64,000 bases of DNA. Source: Mollicutes bacterium Phil14 (lineage in GTDB: Bacteria > Bacillota_I > Bacilli_A > ML615J-28 > CAG-698). The translations under genes were made by a program, and so were the position numbers. The notes beneath the pieces are model-generated. The model searched no databases. It had not been told where the DNA came from and saw nothing but the letters and a program-made list of their open reading frames with translations. Shown here in pieces: positions 41,304-50,695 of this stretch. Within the stretch, counting starts at the first letter, position 1, and each line of letters opens with the position of its first letter. The stretch is from the NCBI GenBank assembly GCA_001940985.1, contig MSHB01000002.1, positions 1 through 64,000 on the forward strand, in the 5' to 3' direction.

Positions 41304-43070
41304 ATGGCTAATTATGAACAAGTTCTTTTTGATATAGAAAAAACATTGCACAAAAATAAGGCTCGTGGTGCTAGCTTTGCAATTTTTGATGAAGAAAAAA
41401 TCATTTATTCTTCTCAAATAGGTGTAGCTGAAAAAAATATAAAAAATGATAATAAAAAAATAGATAGAAATATTACTTCTTCAACAAAATTTATGTTAGG
41501 CGATATGGCTAAAGTATTAACTGCTATTGCTATTATGAAACTTGTTGAAGATGGGAAAATTGCTTTAACTGATGATATAAAAAAATATTTACCAGAATTT
41601 TCAATCAAATCTAGATTTGATGATGATGAAATAACTATAGCTGATTTATTGAAAAATCGTTCAGGATTACCAAGTGAAAATATAGAATTCAGATGTAGAG
41701 ATAAAGAAGTTACAGAAAAAGAATTGTTAGATTATTTGAAAGAACAATATTTAGTGGCTCCTCCTAAAATGATGAGTTCGCATTCTGAACTTGCTTATAT
41801 TCTCTTGGGAAAGATAATTGAAAAGATTAGTGAGAAAAAATATTGTGACTTTTTGGAAGAGAATATATTTAAACCACTAGATATTAAAGTTAAATATGTT
41901 AATACATATGAAGACTATTTAGGATATAAAAACGAATTAGCCTTGATTGATGAAAATTATTATAAAATTGATTATAGGCGAATAGGAAAAGAAACTTCTA
42001 CAAAGAGTAATGGATTTATAAGCTGTGAAGATTTCTTAAAAATAGTAAGGCTTTTTATAGAAAAAAATGAAAAATCTAATAATGTGCTTAAATTAGAAAC
42101 ATTAAAGCCTATGACTGAAGAACCACATTATGAAAGTGACGTACAAGGTAACTTGAAAACTGGCTTAGGTTTAGAGTTTTCAAATGATTATTATAAGATA
42201 TTTGGTAATACTTTTGGATATACAAACAGATCAAAATACTATGAATCAAGTTTTATAATTATTCCTAGCAAAAATATTGGTGCTTTAGTTTTTGTTAATT
42301 CTATTGATACAAATATTAGTGAGAAAATATGTGTAGATCTTTTGAAAAATGAATTAGGTATAAATTATGAGGCTGAAAGAACTAAAAGGCAAATACGATA
42401 TGTTAATTGCCGAATAGAAGACTATGCTGGTTACTATCCTGCCTATGATAAACAAATTGAAATATATCTTGGCGATTTTTTAACTATGAAAATAGGTAAT
42501 GATTATTATAAGATGTTATTAAAAGAAAATGGATATTTTGATTTGTTTAAGGTTGATAAGAAAAGATTCTTTTCTAGTAAGGAAGTTTTAGAAAAAAATG
42601 CTTTGATAAAAAATAATTTCTTAACTTTGATAGATTTTGATAATGATGCAATTAGAACAAATACTATTGGATATTACTGTAAACCTACTAAAATTAATGA
42701 AGTGTGGAAGAAAGCTTTGGGTGAATATAGGCTTAATTCATCAAAACGCTTTACTGGCATTGTTTCTGAAAAGATGGAATTGACTATAGAAAATGACTTT
42801 TTAACTATGGTGCTTTGTATAGACGGAGAAATTAAAAAGATGACATTGGTTAGTTTGAATGATCAAGAGGCAATTAATCTTGGTTATGGCGACTTTAGTA
42901 ATGAAACCATATTTTTAAATTTATCAACAATAAAATTTAATGGTTTATCATATGACAAAATAAAAGAATCTCCTATTAACAAAGTCAAGATAAAGAAGGT
43001 TAATGAGGAAAAGATTATTAGGAAAAACAAACAGAAAAAAATAGATAAAATGTTTGACTTTAAGGACTAA
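41304..43070 (+). CDS. Beta-lactamase/PBP4*-fold protein without the catalytic serine
   Basis: A 588-aa protein of the serine beta-lactamase (class C/PBP4*) fold: VLTAIAIMKLVEDGKIALTDDIKKYLPEF, ITIADLLKNRSGLPS and LAYILLGKIIEKISEKKYCDFLEENIFKPL. Where active members have SxxK, this reads DMAK (near residue 77); where they have YSN, it reads HSE. The enzyme is therefore probably inactive as a hydrolase. The 230-residue C-terminal part is beta-rich. No signal peptide. GGAGG precedes the ATG at 41304. It is inserted between nusG and rplK, whose promoter overlaps its 3' end. Confidence 0.8.
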   Translation: MANYEQVLFDIEKTLHKNKARGASFAIFDEEKIIYSSQIGVAEKNIKNDNKKIDRNITSSTKFMLGDMAKVLTAIAIMKLVEDGKIALTDDIKKYLPEFSIKSRFDDDEITIADLLKNRSGLPSENIEFRCRDKEVTEKELLDYLKEQYLVAPPKMMSSHSELAYILLGKIIEKISEKKYCDFLEENIFKPLDIKVKYVNTYEDYLGYKNELALIDENYYKIDYRRIGKETSTKSNGFISCEDFLKIVRLFIEKNEKSNNVLKLETLKPMTEEPHYESDVQGNLKTGLGLEFSNDYYKIFGNTFGYTNRSKYYESSFIIIPSKNIGALVFVNSIDTNISEKICVDLLKNELGINYEAERTKRQIRYVNCRIEDYAGYYPAYDKQIEIYLGDFLTMKIGNDYYKMLLKENGYFDLFKVDKKRFFSSKEVLEKNALIKNNFLTLIDFDNDAIRTNTIGYYCKPTKINEVWKKALGEYRLNSSKRFTGIVSEKMELTIENDFLTMVLCIDGEIKKMTLVSLNDQEAINLGYGDFSNETIFLNLSTIKFNGLSYDKIKESPINKVKIKKVNEEKIIRKNKQKKIDKMFDFKD

Positions 43071-43082
43071 ATGTAGTATAAT
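43054..43082 (+). promoter_or_regulatory. Promoter of rplK-rplA
   Basis: TTGACT (43054-43059) and TATAAT (43077-43082), spacer 17. The -35 lies inside the end of the upstream gene. A hairpin (43087-43107, TAGTGCG/CGCATTA) followed by ATTTTATTTTT begins at the expected transcript 5' end; it may end the upstream transcript or protect the leader. Confidence 0.8.
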
Positions 43083-43133
43083 AACGTAGTGCGTGTTAGT
43101 CGCATTACTATTTTATTTTTAAAATTAAAATAA

Positions 43134-43159
43134 GTGGGAGAGCTAAGCTCAATTACCAC
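43134..43159 (+). promoter_or_regulatory. L1-binding operator in rplK leader
   Basis: GTGGGAG...CCAC hairpin with an inner GAG/CTC stem. It matches the known L1 mRNA target, a mimic of helix 77 of 23S rRNA. A second copy precedes rplA. L1 would repress the operon by binding here. Confidence 0.7.
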
Positions 43160-43188
43160 ATCACGGACAAAAAAAGGAGGTGTGCCTC

Positions 43189-43617
43189 GTGGCAGAGAAA
43201 AAAATTACGAAAGTTGTTAAATTGCAATTAAACGCAGGTAAAGCTACACCAGCTCCACCAGTAGGTCCTGTTTTATCACCAACTGGTATCAATACTCAAC
43301 AATTCTGTCTTCAATTCAATGAAAAGACAAAAGAAATGGCTGGATACAAAATCCCTGTAATTGTTACTGTTTATGATGATCGTTCATTTTCTTTCATAAC
43401 AAAAACTCCACCAGCATCTGATTTATTAAAGAAAGCTGCTGGCATTGAAAGTGGTTCTTCAACTCCAAATAAAGTTAAAGTTGCAACTATTTCTGCTGAT
43501 AAAGTAAGAGAAATTGCACAAACTAAATTGGTTGACTTAAGTGCTTATACTGTAGAAACAGGCATGAAGATCATTGAAGGAACTGCAAGAAATATGGGAA
43601 TTGTTGTTGAAAAGTAA
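43189..43617 (+). CDS. rplK: 50S ribosomal protein L11 (GTG start)
   Basis: A 142-aa L11 of the GTPase-associated centre. [26 protein letters not shown] and [15 protein letters not shown] are conserved. I chose GTG at 43189, eight bases after AAGGAGG; the upstream GTG at 43180 overlaps the ribosome site. Followed by the rplA leader. Confidence 0.97.
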   Translation: MAEKKITKVVKLQLNAGKATPAPPVGPVLSPTGINTQQFCLQFNEKTKEMAGYKIPVIVTVYDDRSFSFITKTPPASDLLKKAAGIESGSSTPNKVKVATISADKVREIAQTKLVDLSAYTVETGMKIIEGTARNMGIVVEK

Positions 43618-43675
43618 CAAATCTAATCAACGAAGTTTCTAATCCCAATAAGTTGTAAAAAATCACAACTTAAAC

Positions 43676-43702
43676 TGTGGGAGGAATTTCCGTTTAACCA
43701 CA
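43676..43702 (+). promoter_or_regulatory. L1-binding operator before rplA
   Basis: TGTGG...CCACA hairpin with GGGAGGAA and TTTCC inside, similar to the operator at 43134. It follows a small perfect hairpin, AAGTTGT/ACAACTT (43650-43671). Confidence 0.75.
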
Positions 43703-43719
43703 TTTAAGGAGGTAAAAAA

Positions 43720-44415
43720 ATGGCTAAAAGAAGTCGCAAATATTCTGAGGCAGCAAAGTTAGTTGATAAAACTAAACGTTATAGCCTTACAGAAGCTGTA
43801 GAATTAGCTAAGAAAACAAGCATTACTAAATTTGATGGAACTGTAGAAGTTAGTTTTAGAATGAATCTAGATTCTCGTAAAGCTGAACAAAATTTACGTG
43901 GAGCAATTGTTTTACCATATGGTAGTGGTAAATCACGTACAGTATTAGTATTAACTAAATTACCTGAAAAACAAAAAGAAGCTCAAAATGCTGGAGCTGA
44001 TTATGTTGGAGATGTTGAATACATCGAAAAGATTAAAGGCGGTTGGTTTGATTTTGAAATCATCGTTGCTACTCCAGATATGATGGGTGAGTTAGGTAAA
44101 TTAGGTAAAATTTTAGGACCTAAAGGCTTAATGCCAAATGCTAAAACTGGTACAGTTACTACTGATGTAGAAAAAGCAGTTAAAGAAATCAAAGCTGGTA
44201 AAGTTGAATACCGTGTTGACAAGACTGGTAATATTCCAGTTATCGTTGGTAAGGTAAGTTTTGATGCTGAAAAGATAGTTGAAAATATTAAGACTGTTTA
44301 TCAATTATTATTAAAACTTAAACCATCAACTGTTAAAGGTGTTTATGTTAAAAATATAGCTGTCTCTACTACAATGGGACCTGGAATCAAAGTAGCTCCA
44401 GATACTATTGCTTAA
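43720..44415 (+). CDS. rplA: 50S ribosomal protein L1
   Basis: A 231-aa L1, which forms the mobile stalk at the E site and represses its own operon. Signatures are [20 protein letters not shown] and [27 protein letters not shown] precedes the ATG. Confidence 0.98.
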   Translation: MAKRSRKYSEAAKLVDKTKRYSLTEAVELAKKTSITKFDGTVEVSFRMNLDSRKAEQNLRGAIVLPYGSGKSRTVLVLTKLPEKQKEAQNAGADYVGDVEYIEKIKGGWFDFEIIVATPDMMGELGKLGKILGPKGLMPNAKTGTVTTDVEKAVKEIKAGKVEYRVDKTGNIPVIVGKVSFDAEKIVENIKTVYQLLLKLKPSTVKGVYVKNIAVSTTMGPGIKVAPDTIA

Positions 44416-44470
44416 GATAAAAAATAAATTTGAATTAAATAAGAATAAAAAAACTCAATAAAATAGTACT

Positions 44471-44580
44471 AAGATTAATCGCCGAAGACAGTAGGTGCAC
44501 ATGATGCTTAATTTCCTACCGAGGTTTAAACCGAAATTTGACCTCTTTTTGTCTTGGATAAAAAGAGGTTTTTGTATTTT
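44471..44580 (+). promoter_or_regulatory. L10 leader RNA with attenuator
   Basis: The stretch CCGAAGACAGTAGGTGCA with CCTACCGAGG is the classical L10 leader form; GTAGG (44491-44495) pairs with CCTAC (44515-44519). A terminator follows (CCTCTTTTT/AAAAAGAGG, 44542-44568, then T-run). Excess L10-L12 complex binds the leader and lowers rplJ-rplL expression. Confidence 0.85.
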
Positions 44581-44597
44581 TTCAAGGAGGTGAAAAA

Positions 44598-45086
44598 ATG
44601 AAAGAAGCAACATTAAACAAAAAAGTTGAACAAATTCAAGAAGTCTTAAAGAAATTTGAAGAATCTAAATCAGCTGTTTTTGTTGATTACTTAGGCTTGA
44701 CAGTAGCGCAAGTTTCTGATTTGAGAAACCGTCTATATCAAGAAGGTTGCGAAATGAAAGTTGTTAAGAACAATATCTTACGTCGTGCTGCTCGCGAAGC
44801 TGGATATGATGGACTAGAAGAATTTTTAGTTGGTCCTAGCGCAGTTGCTTTTTCTAAAGATGCTACTAACGCATCTAAAATTATGTATGAATTTGCCAAG
44901 AAAAATGACGTATTAAAAGTTAAAGCTGGCGTTGTTGAAGGTAAGTTTATTTGTGAAAAAGATTTAAAAGTTTTAGCTTCATTACCAAACAAAGAAGGTA
45001 TGATTGCTATGTTATTAAGTGTATTACAAGCTCCTATCCGCAATCTTGCATGTGTGGTTAAAGCTGTATCTGAAAAAGAAAATTAA
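44598..45086 (+). CDS. rplJ: 50S ribosomal protein L10
   Basis: A 162-aa L10, the base of the L7/L12 stalk. [33 protein letters not shown] and LVGPSAVAF are conserved; the C-terminal helix binds L12 dimers. AAGGAGG lies before the ATG. Confidence 0.97.
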   Translation: MKEATLNKKVEQIQEVLKKFEESKSAVFVDYLGLTVAQVSDLRNRLYQEGCEMKVVKNNILRRAAREAGYDGLEEFLVGPSAVAFSKDATNASKIMYEFAKKNDVLKVKAGVVEGKFICEKDLKVLASLPNKEGMIAMLLSVLQAPIRNLACVVKAVSEKEN

Positions 45087-45109
45087 TTTTTAGGAGGAAA
45101 AGAATAATT

Positions 45110-45478
45110 ATGGCTAAAATTGATGTTCAACAATTTATTAGTGATTTAAAAGAAATGTCTGTATTAGAATTAAATGAATTAGTAAAAGCAATCGAAGAAG
45201 AATTCGGTGTTACTGCTGCTGCAATGGCTGTTGCTGCTCCTGCTGCTGAAGCTAAAGATGAAGGTCCTTCAACTGTAGATGTAATTCTTGCTTCATTTGG
45301 TTCAAATAAAGTTGGTGTTATTAAAGTTGTTAAAGAATTAACTGGTTTATCATTAGTTGAAGCTAAGAACTTAGTTGATGGCGCTCCAAAAGCTGTTAAA
45401 GAAGGAATCGCTGTTGATGAAGCTAACGCTATTAAAGCTAAATTAGAAGAAGCTGGCGCAACTGTTGAATTAAAATAG
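45110..45478 (+). CDS. rplL: 50S ribosomal protein L7/L12
   Basis: A 122-aa stalk protein: N-terminal dimer domain (1-35), Ala-rich hinge ([17 protein letters not shown]) and C-terminal factor-binding domain ([18 protein letters not shown], [20 protein letters not shown]). AGGAGG precedes the ATG. A perfect terminator follows. Confidence 0.98.
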   Translation: MAKIDVQQFISDLKEMSVLELNELVKAIEEEFGVTAAAMAVAAPAAEAKDEGPSTVDVILASFGSNKVGVIKVVKELTGLSLVEAKNLVDGAPKAVKEGIAVDEANAIKAKLEEAGATVELK

Positions 45479-45490
45479 TTTTGAAAAATG

Positions 45491-45519
45491 AATGAGTTAA
45501 CGAATGTTAACTCATTTTA
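45491..45519 (+). terminator. Intrinsic terminator
   Basis: AATGAGTTAAC and GTTAACTCATT make a perfect eleven-pair stem around GAAT; the T-run is short. Confidence 0.75.
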
Positions 45520-45596
45520 GTTTATATTTTTGATAAAAAATAGGAAAAAATCATTTATCAATATTACAAAAAAACATAAAAATGAGGAAAAAAACA

Positions 45597-46265
45597 ATGA
45601 AAAATAAAAAGATAATCCTTTTCCAAGGTGATTCGATAACAGATGCATGCCGTGAAAGAGAAAGAAATGTTTATTTAGGAAGTGGATATCCTAATTTTAT
45701 TGCTGGGATACTTGAATGTAAATACCCATATGAATATGAATACATTAATCGCGGTGTCAGTGGTAATAGAATTACTGATATGTATGCTAGAATTAATAAA
45801 GATGCTATAAAGCTATCACCAGATTATTTAAGTATACTGATAGGAATTAATGATGTATGGCATGAAGTTGATGTTCAAGATGGCGTAGATAATGAAAAAT
45901 TTGAAAAAGTATATGATTTGATGCTTTCTGAAATAAAAGAAAAATTGCCGAATACAAAATTGATCTTGATGGAACCTTTTGTTGTTAAAGGAATAGCAAC
46001 TAATTATAATGATGAAGTTTGGAAATATTTTGATGTAGAAACTAAAAAGCGTGCTAAAGTCGTTAGAAAAATGGCAAAAAAATATAATGCAACTTTTATT
46101 CCACTACAAGATTTGTTTGATAGTGTTAGTTTTGAAAAAGAAAATGATTCAACTTATGTTAGAGATGGTGTGCATCCTACTGCTGCTGGTTCATATTTGA
46201 TAGCTAAACGTTGGATAGAAACATTTGAAAAGTTGGAAAAACTAAAAAATAATATTAAAATATAG
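45597..46265 (+). CDS. SGNH/GDSL-type esterase or hydrolase
   Basis: A 222-aa cytoplasmic SGNH hydrolase. Block I is ILFQGDSITDA (catalytic Ser near residue 13); block III is IGINDVW; block V is RDGVHPTAAG with catalytic Asp and His. These enzymes cleave acetyl or acyl esters, often of sugars; the substrate is unknown. TGAGG precedes the ATG at 45597. It is an insertion between rplL and rsmC, an unusual place. Confidence 0.88.
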   Translation: MKNKKIILFQGDSITDACRERERNVYLGSGYPNFIAGILECKYPYEYEYINRGVSGNRITDMYARINKDAIKLSPDYLSILIGINDVWHEVDVQDGVDNEKFEKVYDLMLSEIKEKLPNTKLILMEPFVVKGIATNYNDEVWKYFDVETKKRAKVVRKMAKKYNATFIPLQDLFDSVSFEKENDSTYVRDGVHPTAAGSYLIAKRWIETFEKLEKLKNNIKI

Positions 46266-46273
46266 AAAAAACT

Positions 46274-46301
46274 TTGAAAAATGATCTTTTTATGATATAA
46301 T
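46274..46301 (+). promoter_or_regulatory. Promoter of the rsmC-like gene
   Basis: TTGAAA (46274-46279) and TATAAT (46296-46301), spacer 16, with TGA before the -10. Confidence 0.7.
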
Positions 46302-46319
46302 AAGAATAGGTGGATTAAT

Positions 46320-46913
46320 ATGAGCCATTATTATATTAATGACAAAACTTTAGGAACAAATAAAAAGAAACTAAAATATACGTATTTGGGTGTTGATATT
46401 GAAGTCTTTTCGGATTTAGGTGTTTTTAGTAAAGAAAGAATAGATTTTGGCACAAATGTTTTGTTGAATAATCTGGATGTTTCTGAAACTGCAAAAACTA
46501 TTTTAGATGTTGGATGCGGTTATGGTATCATTGGTATTTCTTTGGGGAAAAAGTTTCCTGAAAAAAATATTACTATGATTGATGTAAATGAAAGATGCAT
46601 CGAATTAGCAGATGCAAATATAAAACTAAATTGTTTGAAAAATGCCAAATGCTTTTTTAGTAATCTTTATAGTAATGTTTCTGATAAGTTTGATATGATA
46701 GTTTCTAATCCGCCAATAAGAGCGGGAAAAGAAGTTGTTTTCTCTGTTATAAGAGATGGATATTTGCATTTGAATGAGAATGGTTCTATATGGGTAGTTA
46801 TTCAAAAAAAACAAGGTGCACCGTCTTTAGAGAAATTTATGGAAGATGTTTTTGGTAATGTTAGGATTGTTGCTAAGGAAAAGGGATATTATATATTGAC
46901 AAGTAAAAAATAA
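46320..46913 (+). CDS. RsmC/YbxB-like rRNA methyltransferase
   Basis: A 197-aa class I methyltransferase. The SAM motif is TILDVGCGYGIIGISLG (residues about 60-76); the catalytic NPP motif is IVSNPPIRAGKE. Such enzymes methylate a guanine of 16S rRNA. YbxB lies between rplL and rpoB in Bacillus, as here. AGGTGG precedes the ATG. Confidence 0.88.
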   Translation: MSHYYINDKTLGTNKKKLKYTYLGVDIEVFSDLGVFSKERIDFGTNVLLNNLDVSETAKTILDVGCGYGIIGISLGKKFPEKNITMIDVNERCIELADANIKLNCLKNAKCFFSNLYSNVSDKFDMIVSNPPIRAGKEVVFSVIRDGYLHLNENGSIWVVIQKKQGAPSLEKFMEDVFGNVRIVAKEKGYYILTSKK

Positions 46914-46925
46914 ATGAATTCAATT

Positions 46926-46973
46926 GGGAGTAATTCAGGTAAAGTGTTTCTTATCTGTTTTATTCCCTTTTTT
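46926..46973 (+). terminator. Terminator upstream of rpoB
   Basis: GGGAGTAATTCAGGTAA pairs with TTATCTGTTTTATTCCC, with one TT/TT internal loop and G-U pairs, followed by seven T. Confidence 0.75.
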
Positions 46974-46994
46974 ATAAAATATTCGAATAACATA

Positions 46995-47023
46995 TTGACA
47001 TATTGACAAAAGTGTGGTATTAT
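46995..47023 (+). promoter_or_regulatory. Promoter of rpoBC
   Basis: TTGACA (46995-47000) and TATTAT (47018-47023), spacer 17. A second TTGACA overlaps the spacer. About 79 bases of leader follow. Confidence 0.8.
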
Positions 47024-47101
47024 AACAAAATGCGTTAGAATGTATAAAAAACAGAATTTGTCAACAAATTATTGCAAAAAAATTACTGTGAGGTGGAAAT
47101 T

Positions 47102-50100
47102 TTGAGTTGGAAAAATGTTGTTTATGGTAAAAATCGCGTACGTCGTAATTACTCTCGAGTTCAAACTACAGCTGAACTTCCTAATTTAATTGAGGTTCAA
47201 ACTAAATCATTTGATTGGTTTGCTACTGAGGGAATTAAAGAATTGTTTTCTGAGATTTCTCCCATCAAAGACCATGGAGAGAAATTAGAACTTTATTTTG
47301 GTGATTTTGAATTTGATGAACCAAAATATAGTATAACTGAAGCTAAGAGAAATGTTGCGAACTATTCTCGTCCATTAAAAGTTGACGTAAAATTAAAATC
47401 TACAGAAACTGGAGAAATTAAAGAACAAAAGATTTTTTTAGGCGAATTTCCAATGATGACACCTTGGGGAACTTTTGTTATTAATGGCGCCGAAAGAGTA
47501 ATCGTAACTCAGATTATTCGTTCAGCAGGTGCATTCTATTCAAAAATAGTTGACAAAAAAACAGGTCAAGTTCAATTCTATGGACAAATTATTCCTACAC
47601 GTGGAGCTTGGATTGAATTTGAAATGGGTAGCAAAGATATTTGGTATGCAAAATTAGACCGTTCTAAAAAAATACCTTTGACTACTTTCTTAAGAGCTAT
47701 GGGTCTTAACTCAAATAAAGACATTACTGAATTATTTGGTAGTAGTCGTTATATGATGAATACTTTTGAAAAGGATGAAACTTTTGGTTCTGATGATGCT
47801 TTAGAACAATTATATGATAAATTACGTCCTGGTGAAAAAGCAAATCCTGAAGGGGCTAGAAATTATTTAGCTAGTAGATTGTTTGATACTCGTCGCTATG
47901 ATTTAGCAAGCGTTGGTCGCTATAAAGTTAATAAAAAACTTGATGTTTTAGGACGAATTCTTAATATAGGTATTGGAAATTGTAAATTAACTAGTGATGT
48001 TTTAGCTAAACCTATTGTTGATGAAGTTACTGGTGAAATAATAGATGAAGGCTTTGAATATAAAGCAGGTACAGTAATTACTCAAACAGTATTTGATGAT
48101 TTATCTAGAAGACATGATGCATTTAGAGTAGTTAAGAAATATGATGAAAATCAAATAATGATTGATGGTACTAATGAAGTACATCTAGAAATATTGGACA
48201 TTGAATATGAAAAAGATAGAAATAATCAATATGTTAGATTAGTAGGTAATGATCAAAGTGAAGAAGCAAATCATGTAACGCTATCTGATATATTGGCTGG
48301 TGTTGGATATTTTATCAATTTACATGAAGGAATAGGTAAGATTGACGATATCGATCATTTAGGTAACAGACGTTTACGTTTGATTGGTGAGTTGCTACAA
48401 AATCAATTTAGAATTGGTTTGACTAAGATGGAAAAGAATGTTAAAGATCGTATGTCAACATCTAGTGATACTAGAGCAATAATTCCTCAAAACTTGATTA
48501 ATATACGTACATTAACTTCCTCTATTAGAGAATTCTTTGGTAGTAGCCAATTGTCTCAATTTATGGACCAAATTAATCCATTATCTGAATTAACTCATAA
48601 ACGTCGTTTATCTGCGTTAGGTGCTGGTGGTCTTACTAGAGAAAGAGCTGGTTTTGAAGTCCGTGACGTTCACGTTTCACACTATGGAAGAATTTGTCCT
48701 ATTGAAACACCAGAAGGTCAAAACATTGGTTTGATTAACTCTTTGGCTACATATGCCAGAGTTGATAAATATGGTTTTATTGAAACTCCATACTTCAAAG
48801 TAATACAAGAAGAAGGTAAAAAACCAGTTATTAAAGATGATGAATACATTTATTTGACTGCTGATAGAGAAGAAGAACATTATATCGCTCAAGCAAATAT
48901 TAAAGTAAATGAACATAAAGAAATATTAGATGAAAAAGTAATAGCTAGACATTTGGGTGAAACTATTGAAGTTGCATCATCAAAGATTGACTTAATAGAC
49001 GTTTCTCCAAAACAAATTGTAGCTGTTTCAACAGCATGTATCCCATTCTTAGAACACGATGATGCTAACCGTGCCTTAATGGGTGCTAACATGCAACGTC
49101 AAGCAATTCCACTACTTAGACCAGAAGCTGCATTTGTAGCTACAGGAATTGAAGCAAAAGCCGCTAAAGATTCTGGTGTTGCAGTAGTTTGTGAAAAAGA
49201 TGGAGAAGTTGTATATGCTGATGCATTAAAAATTATTGTTAAAGAATCTTCAGGAAATTTAAAAACTTATCCATTATTAAAGTATGAACGTTCAAATGCA
49301 AGTACTTGTGTTAACCAAAGACCAATTGTAAGTAAAGGCGAAAGCGTTAAAAAAGGCGATGTCTTAGCTGATGGTGCATCTATGGACAAAGGCGAAATGG
49401 CACTAGGAAGAAATGTTGTAATTGCCTTCATGACTTGGAATGGTTATAACTACGAAGATGCTATCGTTATGAGTGAACGTTTAGTTCAAGATGATGTATA
49501 TACTTCTATTCACATTGAAAAATATGAAGTTGAAGTTCGTGATACAAAATTAGGTAAAGAAGAGATTACAAGAGAACTTGATGACAGAAAAGATGCTATA
49601 GCTAATCTTGATGAACATGGTATCATTAGATTGGGTGCTGAAGTAAGAGAAAATGATATTTTAGTAGGTAAAGTTACACCAAAAGGTCAAACTGATCCAA
49701 CTCCAGAAGAAAGATTGTCTCACGCATTGTTCTCTGATAACTCTAAAGATGTTCGTAATACTTCATTGAGAGTTCCTCATGGAGGCGGTGGTATTGTTCA
49801 TCGTATTGAACATTTCCGTCGTAAAGATGGTGATGAATTAGCTCCAGGAGTAAATGAAGTAGTTAGAGTTTATATAGTTCAAAAGAGAAAGATAACTGAA
49901 GGAGATAAGATGTCAGGACGTCATGGTAATAAGGGTGTTATTTCAAGAATATTACCTCAAGAAGATATGCCATATATGGAAGACGGTACTCCTGTTGATA
50001 TTATGTTAAATCCTCAAGGTATACCTTCACGTTTGAACATTGGTCAAGTATTAGAAATACATTTGGGTATGGCTGCAAAGAAATTAGGCGTTCATATTGC

Positions 50101-50656
50101 AACACCAGTATTTGATGGTGTAAAAAATGATGATTTACAGGCCATTATGGCAGAAGCAGGTATGGATCCTTCTGGTAAAATCGAATTGATCGATGGTAGA
50201 ACTGGAAAGAAATATGATAATAAGATTTCTGTAGGTGTAATGTACATGATTAAGTTAGCCCATATGGTTGATGATAAATTGCATGCCCGTAGTGAAGGAC
50301 CTTATACATTAGTTACTCAACAACCAATGGGTGGTAAAGCCCAAAATGGTGGTCAAAGATTTGGTGAAATGGAAGTTTGGGCTCTTGAAGCATATGGAGC
50401 CGCTTATACACTTCGTGAAATGTTAACAATCAAATCTGATGACATTGTAGGTAGAAATAAAGTTTATAAGGCAATAGTTGATGGTGAGCCTATTCCAGCT
50501 CCAGGAATTCCTGAATCATTCAGAGTACTTGTTAAAGAATTACAAGGTTTAGGTATCAGCGTTAAATTAATAGACAGTGAGACTGGCGAAGATGTTGCTA
50601 ATAAGAGTTTAGTAGAAGAAATAGCTCAAGCAACTAAAGCAAAGAAGTTAAGTTAG
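47102..50656 (+). CDS. rpoB: RNA polymerase beta subunit (TTG start)
   Basis: A 1184-aa beta subunit. Conserved parts include [22 protein letters not shown], the rifampicin-pocket [28 protein letters not shown] with the sensitive-type Asp, His and Ser, and [15 protein letters not shown] chose TTG at 47102, six bases after GAGGTGG (47090-47096); no ATG fits the family N-terminus and the upstream reading at 47072 overlaps the ribosome site. The same start design is used in rpoC, 39 bases after this stop. Confidence 0.97.
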   Translation: MSWKNVVYGKNRVRRNYSRVQTTAELPNLIEVQTKSFDWFATEGIKELFSEISPIKDHGEKLELYFGDFEFDEPKYSITEAKRNVANYSRPLKVDVKLKSTETGEIKEQKIFLGEFPMMTPWGTFVINGAERVIVTQIIRSAGAFYSKIVDKKTGQVQFYGQIIPTRGAWIEFEMGSKDIWYAKLDRSKKIPLTTFLRAMGLNSNKDITELFGSSRYMMNTFEKDETFGSDDALEQLYDKLRPGEKANPEGARNYLASRLFDTRRYDLASVGRYKVNKKLDVLGRILNIGIGNCKLTSDVLAKPIVDEVTGEIIDEGFEYKAGTVITQTVFDDLSRRHDAFRVVKKYDENQIMIDGTNEVHLEILDIEYEKDRNNQYVRLVGNDQSEEANHVTLSDILAGVGYFINLHEGIGKIDDIDHLGNRRLRLIGELLQNQFRIGLTKMEKNVKDRMSTSSDTRAIIPQNLINIRTLTSSIREFFGSSQLSQFMDQINPLSELTHKRRLSALGAGGLTRERAGFEVRDVHVSHYGRICPIETPEGQNIGLINSLATYARVDKYGFIETPYFKVIQEEGKKPVIKDDEYIYLTADREEEHYIAQANIKVNEHKEILDEKVIARHLGETIEVASSKIDLIDVSPKQIVAVSTACIPFLEHDDANRALMGANMQRQAIPLLRPEAAFVATGIEAKAAKDSGVAVVCEKDGEVVYADALKIIVKESSGNLKTYPLLKYERSNASTCVNQRPIVSKGESVKKGDVLADGASMDKGEMALGRNVVIAFMTWNGYNYEDAIVMSERLVQDDVYTSIHIEKYEVEVRDTKLGKEEITRELDDRKDAIANLDEHGIIRLGAEVRENDILVGKVTPKGQTDPTPEERLSHALFSDNSKDVRNTSLRVPHGGGGIVHRIEHFRRKDGDELAPGVNEVVRVYIVQKRKITEGDKMSGRHGNKGVISRILPQEDMPYMEDGTPVDIMLNPQGIPSRLNIGQVLEIHLGMAAKKLGVHIATPVFDGVKNDDLQAIMAEAGMDPSGKIELIDGRTGKKYDNKISVGVMYMIKLAHMVDDKLHARSEGPYTLVTQQPMGGKAQNGGQRFGEMEVWALEAYGAAYTLREMLTIKSDDIVGRNKVYKAIVDGEPIPAPGIPESFRVLVKELQGLGISVKLIDSETGEDVANKSLVEEIAQATKAKKLS

Positions 50657-50695
50657 TGAAACTTTATCTTTTTTCAAATATTTGAGGTGAAAATT

